20,383 nucleotides of DNA. It comes from Cryomorphaceae bacterium. Lineage in GTDB: Bacteria > Bacteroidota > Bacteroidia > Flavobacteriales > Schleiferiaceae. Shown in pieces: positions 16,254 through 20,383 of the stretch. The notes below the pieces were generated by a model. That model was given only the letters and a program-made list of their open reading frames with translations. It did not search any database and was not told where the DNA came from. Made by a program: the position numbers and the translations under genes. Where the stretch lies: contig DMCR01000090.1 in assembly GCA_003445735.1 (NCBI GenBank), forward strand, positions 8,598 through 28,980. Reading direction: 5' to 3'. Within the stretch, counting starts at the first letter, position 1, and each line of letters begins with the position of its first letter.

Positions 16254-17162
16254 ATGGGAAACCTAGGCCAAAAGATTAAACAAATACTCTCCTCAGTGAA
16301 ACCGCCATTCTTCGACGATCTAACACTGTGGGATGTGCTTAGCTTCTTTTTCCGCGGGATTTACGAAGGAGCGATTTCATCGCGTGCCGGTTCAGTGAGT
16401 TTTAGTTTTTTCCTTGCCCTTTTCCCAGGCATCATATTCATCTTCACCTTAATCGCCTACCTCCCGCTCGATATTTTCCAGGACGAACTTTTCGAATTAT
16501 TGGCAACCGTCCTTCCACCGAGCACCCACGACATGGCTTTCGAAGCCATTGAAGATATCCTGACGATCAAAAGAGGCGGGCTTTTATCAATCACCTTTGT
16601 GGCCGCGCTACTCTTTGCTACGAATGGAACATTAAGCCTAATCGCAAACCTTGGTATCTCTTACCATAATATCAATGTAAAACGATTTTGGTCGCAGTAT
16701 TTCAGCGCTTTCCTGCTGACTATTTTCCTAACCCTATTAATCCTCATCGCCATTGTAGCACTCATATTTTCTGAAGGATTTACAGGTTGGTTGGCAGAGC
16801 AAGGATATTTGACAGAATACACCTCAGACATTATCGGTTGGGCTAGATTGCTCGTACTGCTCACCGCTACCCTCCTAGGCATCTCCATTGTATACAATTA
16901 CGGACCCGTTCGCCGTCGCGATTGGCGATTCATCAGCCCGGGAAGCATCCTCGCTACTATTCTGATCATCGCATCGTCACAAGGCTTTAGTTACTACGTT
17001 GAAAATTTCTCTACTTACAACAAGTTCTATGGCTCCATTGGAACCCTCCTGATCATGTTGTTGTGGATTTATGTGAACGCCTTCGGATTAATTATTGGGT
17101 TCGAATTGAACGCAAGTATTTCGGGAGCCCAATTAGAAAAGGGCAACGACAACAACGCCTAA
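16254..17162 (+). CDS. YihY/BrkB-family inner-membrane protein
   Basis: This 302-residue protein has six likely membrane helices (about 47-71, 108-132, 148-172, 196-214, 230-250 and 261-285). It carries the family marks: AGSVSFSFFLALFPG near 45-59, NYGPVRRRDW at 215-224 and FYGSIGTLLIMLLWIY at 258-273. The family was once labelled ribonuclease BN, but that activity belongs to another protein; the true function is unknown, with a transport or envelope role the usual guess. It starts 2 bases after the nadC remnant, so it was probably the second gene of a nadC-yihY operon and may now depend on a promoter within or upstream of the remnant. A bidirectional hairpin terminator lies about 75 bases past its stop. 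Confidence 0.9.
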   Translation: MGNLGQKIKQILSSVKPPFFDDLTLWDVLSFFFRGIYEGAISSRAGSVSFSFFLALFPGIIFIFTLIAYLPLDIFQDELFELLATVLPPSTHDMAFEAIEDILTIKRGGLLSITFVAALLFATNGTLSLIANLGISYHNINVKRFWSQYFSAFLLTIFLTLLILIAIVALIFSEGFTGWLAEQGYLTEYTSDIIGWARLLVLLTATLLGISIVYNYGPVRRRDWRFISPGSILATILIIASSQGFSYYVENFSTYNKFYGSIGTLLIMLLWIYVNAFGLIIGFELNASISGAQLEKGNDNNA

Positions 17163-17230
17163 TCATAAAACTGAAAGACCTAGGCTATGTCCTTGGTATT
17201 AATTGGATCCAACCTTAACTAAAATTACAT

Positions 17231-17268
17231 GCAACAAAAAACCCGAGCGTGCGGCTCGGGTTCTTTAT
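17231..17268. terminator. Bidirectional intrinsic terminator between yihY-family and LamG genes
   Basis: AACCCGAGC at 17240-17248 pairs perfectly with GCTCGGGTT at 17254-17262 around a five-base loop. On the minus strand the stem is followed by six T's, giving a strong terminator for the LamG gene, which ends 23 bases before the stem. On the plus strand it is followed by TTCTTTAT, a weaker signal for the yihY-family gene. The rest of 17163-17230 holds nothing I recognise. Confidence 0.88.
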
Positions 17269-17284
17269 ATGCTTAAATTTTTCG

Positions 17285-18562
17285 CTATCTCATTAGCGAG
17301 AACTGCTGGTATTTCACATGTTCCATACCCTCATTATCTCGATACATGATTTGTGCGATGTAAACCCCTTCAGTACACTGTCGGTCTTCAAATGATCCGT
17401 CCCATCCTGTATTGATGTCTTTACTGTGGAAGAGTATGTTTCCCTCTCTATTGTACACTTGCATTTCGAAATAACTGATAGCATTCGCCTTAACGATGTA
17501 GTAATCATTTTTGGTATCACCATTTGGCGTAAAAGCTGTAGGGGCAAACACCGCAGCTACATCGCGTGGATCCTTTACCGTATCACAATCTGCGATTTCT
17601 ACATAGAAGGTATCCGTACACAGGTATTTACAATAGCCTGCTTCCACAACAACCGTATCTTCTTTAAGGAAGGATTTCTGGTAATTCGCTCCATTTTGAG
17701 TATTACCGGAAGTGTTGGTCCAAGTGTAGGCAAAGTTGAAGGTCATTGATGGACCACCAGCTTGTTTAACAGAAGGAACTGAAGTCCCAGTAGGAGCCGA
17801 AATACCGCCTGCACAGTCGTACCAGTCATCGGCATTGCTTAGCTCGTTGAAATCAAAGTTTACTGCCAAGGTTGGGAAAGAAGATGGATTTAAATGTGTA
17901 CTCATGTATGTGGCAATATCTCCGCTTGAACGCGCTTCCGACCAAATGCGGAATTCATCTATTTCGCCATTCAAATAAGTGGCATTTCCTGTGGTTGGTG
18001 AAACACCATAACCCAAGGTAATGTCACCAGTATGAGAGATATCTCCTCCGACATTCAAAGTCTTCTGCGTTTCATATCCCCCATCTATATAAAGGGTTGT
18101 GACTCCTCCTCGATTCCATGTTACTGCTATATGGTGCCAGCCTCCATCATCAATTTGACTGATAGTACCAAACATGGAATCATAGTTCCCTAATTGATCT
18201 CTTGCAGCAAATCCTACGGTGCCAGATCCATTCTTCCAGATTGCCCATCCTATACTAGAACTGTTTCGGTTAACCGCTAAGTATTCCAAGTTTGACATAT
18301 CGTTGGTCAATACCCAAAACTCAATAGAGAAACTAGTAGTACCTATGTTGAAAGCCGGGTTATTTGGAATCTCTAAAAACTCGGAAGATCCATTGAAATC
18401 CAGAGAGTTATTCAATGTCGTCGAGCGTGAGGCACTTACCTGTACGATATCGTCTGGACAGACAATAAAGTTATCTTGATCTACCGAAACAGTCATGATC
18501 TGCTGACCAAACAATGCCGGTGCAAATGCCGTAAGTAGGAATAAAAAGCGGTACTTCATCAT
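17285..18562 (-). CDS. Secreted LamG-domain protein with T9SS type B sorting domain
   Basis: With ATG at 18562 this encodes 425 residues. The signal peptide is MMKYRFLFLLTAFAPALFGQ. A LamG/concanavalin A-like domain spans about 53-215 (SLDFNGSSEFLEI at its start, FSIEFWV, WHHIAVTWN, ATYLNGEIDEFRIW at its end), expected to bind carbohydrate or another ligand. A cysteine-containing beta region follows. The last ~85 residues hold FAPTAFTPNGD (339-349), FEMQVYNREGNILF, the invariant-looking TGWDG and GVYIAQI...YRDNEG, the gliding-motility-associated C-terminal domain that acts as a type B signal for T9SS export. The product is therefore probably secreted or surface-attached. The frame is open to 18598, but only the start at 18562 or 18559 puts the signal peptide first. 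It is the last gene of the minus-strand cluster, 25 bases after the PLP enzyme gene. Confidence 0.85.
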   Translation of the reverse strand: MMKYRFLFLLTAFAPALFGQQIMTVSVDQDNFIVCPDDIVQVSASRSTTLNNSLDFNGSSEFLEIPNNPAFNIGTTSFSIEFWVLTNDMSNLEYLAVNRNSSSIGWAIWKNGSGTVGFAARDQLGNYDSMFGTISQIDDGGWHHIAVTWNRGGVTTLYIDGGYETQKTLNVGGDISHTGDITLGYGVSPTTGNATYLNGEIDEFRIWSEARSSGDIATYMSTHLNPSSFPTLAVNFDFNELSNADDWYDCAGGISAPTGTSVPSVKQAGGPSMTFNFAYTWTNTSGNTQNGANYQKSFLKEDTVVVEAGYCKYLCTDTFYVEIADCDTVKDPRDVAAVFAPTAFTPNGDTKNDYYIVKANAISYFEMQVYNREGNILFHSKDINTGWDGSFEDRQCTEGVYIAQIMYRDNEGMEHVKYQQFSLMR

Positions 18563-18576
18563 TAATGCTTGTGCTC

Positions 18577-18584
18577 CAAAAATA
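18577..18584 (-). promoter_or_regulatory. Possible -7 element for the LamG/T9SS gene
   Basis: The minus strand reads TATTTTTG, an exact TAnnTTTG match, just upstream of the start codons at 18562/18559. The predicted leader would be about 10 bases, and the nearest TTG upstream is only 11 bases away, too close for a normal -33 element. A chance match in A/T-rich sequence is possible. Confidence 0.25.
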
Positions 18585-18587
18585 AGA

Positions 18588-19778
18588 TTAAAAACCAATA
18601 GTTAACCTATTGCTCCACTTTACCATTGAATTTCCGTCCCAGGCCCATGTTGCTGGGAGCGTTCGCGAGCAATGACGCGACCACAATGCATAGGTATTGG
18701 CACCGGTATGATCAATAAATAAGTACTGTCCTTCTTGAAGTACAGCAGGTAGTTGAATGCCGTGGGCTAAATAATCTCCTGCAAAGCATAACGGTCCGGC
18801 GATATCATATACCTTGTCCAAACCTTGCACTTGTGTTGCATCGCCATTCCAAACCGTCATAGGAAAGGAACGTGCTTTCGTGTAGACATCACGCATGAAG
18901 AAATCGGCCCCTAAATGAATAAACACCTTATTTGGTGTAAGAACATATTCGATGACACTTAGCGCAAAACCTGCTTCGTCCTGAACCCACTGGCCAAATT
19001 CGGTGACGAGCAGGTAGCCTGATCCTCTGAAGACCTCAGCAACGATTTGACCATAGGCTTCCATCTGCGTCTGGGACCCCAGAGATTCCGTAAGTAAACC
19101 GCCTCCAATATCTAGGACCTTGATTTTACCCGGCGCCTCGGCATTGATGGTATCCGCAATGCGCTTGAGCTCTTTCAAGGCACCACGCTGTATATTCAGA
19201 TTCTTCATTTGAGAGCCGCTGTGCATGTGCAAAGCCCGAACTGGATAGCGCAGAGCCGCGTCCACGATGTGCTCCTTCATATCAACAGGCACGCCAAACT
19301 TGCTCTCATTTTTACTAACATCATAGAGATCCGGTGCTCCCGTGTGCACCTGTGGATTGATACGAATGCCTAATATTCCTTCGAAATCAGCATCAAATCG
19401 ATCCAATTCTTCCAGCGAATTCACATTTGCCAATATTCCAGGAAACGATGAAATTTCACGAATCTCGTTACGTGTTTTTACGGGGGAGTCAAAAACAATT
19501 TGGGCTGGTGAACAACCCGCTGCCAAAGCCATGCGCACCTCTTCAATGGAGGCAGCCTCTAAACCAAACCCTTGAGACACGAGGAATTCCAGCATCTTTG
19601 GATGAGGATTGGTCTTGATAGCAATGCTATGTTGCACCCCTTCCGGGAAGGCATCCTCTAAATGGCGCAATCTAGATGTTAAGGCCGGAAGGTTAACACC
19701 TATAACGGCTGTATCTTCTGCTCCTAATTTTGGAAGCAAATCCGTCATAATGCGCGCTATTTCAACGGTTTGAATCAC
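18588..19778 (-). CDS. Fold-type III PLP-dependent decarboxylase-like enzyme (LysA/ODC superfamily)
   Basis: The 396-residue protein has the alanine-racemase-like barrel plus C-terminal beta domain of this superfamily. PLP-binding Lys55 is in HSIAIKTNPHP; ESKFGVP lies at 158-164, HSGSQ at 186-190 (HIGSQ in LysA) and the glycine loop DIGGGL at 223-228. The cross-subunit catalytic Cys331 is in AGPLCFAGDYLA. The place of the LysA EPGR motif is taken by EFGQW (260-264), so the substrate is probably not meso-diaminopimelate handled in the usual way. It would act on an amino acid in the cytoplasm, removing a carboxylate or possibly racemising. The start is GTG at 19778, chosen because it forms a GTGA overlap with the upstream gene's stop; the next in-frame ATG is codon 11. 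Decarboxylase superfamily is secure; the exact reaction is not known. Confidence 0.78.
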   Translation of the reverse strand: MIQTVEIARIMTDLLPKLGAEDTAVIGVNLPALTSRLRHLEDAFPEGVQHSIAIKTNPHPKMLEFLVSQGFGLEAASIEEVRMALAAGCSPAQIVFDSPVKTRNEIREISSFPGILANVNSLEELDRFDADFEGILGIRINPQVHTGAPDLYDVSKNESKFGVPVDMKEHIVDAALRYPVRALHMHSGSQMKNLNIQRGALKELKRIADTINAEAPGKIKVLDIGGGLLTESLGSQTQMEAYGQIVAEVFRGSGYLLVTEFGQWVQDEAGFALSVIEYVLTPNKVFIHLGADFFMRDVYTKARSFPMTVWNGDATQVQGLDKVYDIAGPLCFAGDYLAHGIQLPAVLQEGQYLFIDHTGANTYALWSRHCSRTLPATWAWDGNSMVKWSNRLTIGF

Positions 19779-20383
19779 CCAAACATTTTTTCAGCGTACG
19801 ATTCAATGATTTCAATCAATCTGAAATCATCTTCTAAATTTACGGCATCTTTTTCCAAGAATCCACGCACACTAAAGGCACCTACTGCGAGGCGAATGAA
19901 ACTCTTATTACCGTATTGTACCGGTTGGCCGAAGAATACACAATCGTAACCGCCTTTGAATCCTTCATGTTTATCCGTGGTAACGGCGGCGAACATCTTT
20001 TTTAATTCATCATTGTCCAAAGCACGTCCGCTTACCCATACTTGGAAGGAAATGATAGACATGTTAGTTTTTAATTGGTCCGGCATCAATTTGAAATACG
20101 GCGAGGTCTCCAATCTGCTCATTACGCCCATGGCCCAACGATTAATGATATTGTCCGTCTGGCGAATCGACCAATAACTGTAGGCTTCCATTTCGTCAAG
20201 GGCAATCTCCCAACGCAAACGCAAGGCCTTATTTTTTGTGGCGGGGAGATTAGCGCGCATGTTTTCCATAGACCATGGCACATCGTAGGCGCTGAATAAC
20301 TTGCCGTAGGACTGAATAATTGAAGCATCCATGTGTTTCAACTTCTCGCTCCACTTTCTTGGTACAAGCATCGCGGCACAAAA
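19775..20383 (-). CDS. C-terminal part of a possible PLP-dependent group II decarboxylase-like protein (partial)
   Basis: The frame is open to the right edge: the four codons upstream of the internal ATG at 20371 hold no stop, so the gene most likely continues beyond the window and 198 residues or more are seen. Features are a basic/aromatic stretch (RWEIALDEMEAYSYWSIRQT), RLETSPYFKLMP, then ISFQVWVSGRALDNDELKKMF, GQPVQYGNKSFIRLAVGAF and a last helix LIEIIESYAEKMFG. This order resembles the small C-terminal domain of group II (fold-type I) PLP decarboxylases, where an FR/FQ strand is followed by an x-x-R-L-x-(V/I) strand and a final helix. The PLP lysine would lie outside the window, so this is a tentative reading. 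Its TGA overlaps the GTG start of the next gene, implying coupled translation. Confidence 0.45.
   Translation of the reverse strand, partial: FCAAMLVPRKWSEKLKHMDASIIQSYGKLFSAYDVPWSMENMRANLPATKNKALRLRWEIALDEMEAYSYWSIRQTDNIINRWAMGVMSRLETSPYFKLMPDQLKTNMSIISFQVWVSGRALDNDELKKMFAAVTTDKHEGFKGGYDCVFFGQPVQYGNKSFIRLAVGAFSVRGFLEKDAVNLEDDFRLIEIIESYAEKMFG

Noticed and set aside
18563..18598. Upstream start for the LamG protein at 18598
   Set aside because: It would overlap the PLP enzyme gene and put 12 residues before the clear signal peptide beginning at 18562.
1..20383. Search for a defence island, phage, insertion sequence or CRISPR array
   Set aside because: No transposase, integrase, recombinase, repeat-spacer pattern, terminal inverted repeats or known defence domains were seen. 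The content is core and envelope genes.

Overview
The window reads as chromosome of a member of the Bacteroidota, most likely a marine Flavobacteriales-type bacterium. The evidence is a C-terminal domain of the type IX secretion (T9SS) type B sorting kind, a TonB-dependent receptor with an N-terminal carboxypeptidase-regulatory-like domain, an Omp28-type lipoprotein, the adjacent pair pyrG-yidC, and several matches to the Bacteroidota -7 promoter element TAnnTTTG close to start codons. No tRNA, rRNA, CRISPR array, insertion sequence or phage gene is visible. Most of the window is core or envelope housekeeping.

Left part (1-6091). A minus-strand envelope pair, a 1022-residue periplasmic TPR protein followed by the N-terminus of an exported, probably outer-membrane protein, leaves the left edge. 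Divergent from it is a plus-strand pair: an FtsE-type ABC ATPase and a family 2 glycosyltransferase. A minus-strand GT4-type glycosyltransferase converges on these, overlapping the family 2 gene tail to tail by 26 bases.

Middle (6092-15871). A QueA-family gene (plus) is followed by an N-terminal fragment of an endonuclease/exonuclease/phosphatase gene and then an intact Omp28-like lipoprotein gene with a strong terminator. On the minus strand, in transcription order, lie rlmH, holA, a TonB-dependent receptor, pyrG and yidC. They are tightly packed (1-base overlap, 18, 44 and 3-base gaps) and may form one or two operons; pyrG has its own promoter-like element.

Right part (15872-20383). A decayed nadC, reduced to its C-terminal third and carrying an in-frame TAA, sits 2 bases upstream of an intact YihY/BrkB membrane-protein gene. 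A bidirectional terminator separates this from a minus-strand operon entering from the right edge: the C-terminal part of a protein that may be a group II PLP decarboxylase, a fold-type III PLP decarboxylase-like enzyme coupled to it by a GTGA overlap, and a secreted LamG-domain protein with a T9SS sorting domain.

I do not see a clear new defence or mobile system. The points most worth a second look are the two gene remnants (nadC and the nuclease) lying between intact neighbours, the PLP enzyme pair whose type III member has EFGQ where LysA-type enzymes have EPGR, the long QueA-family variant, and a structured inverted repeat in the intergenic region upstream of ftsE.
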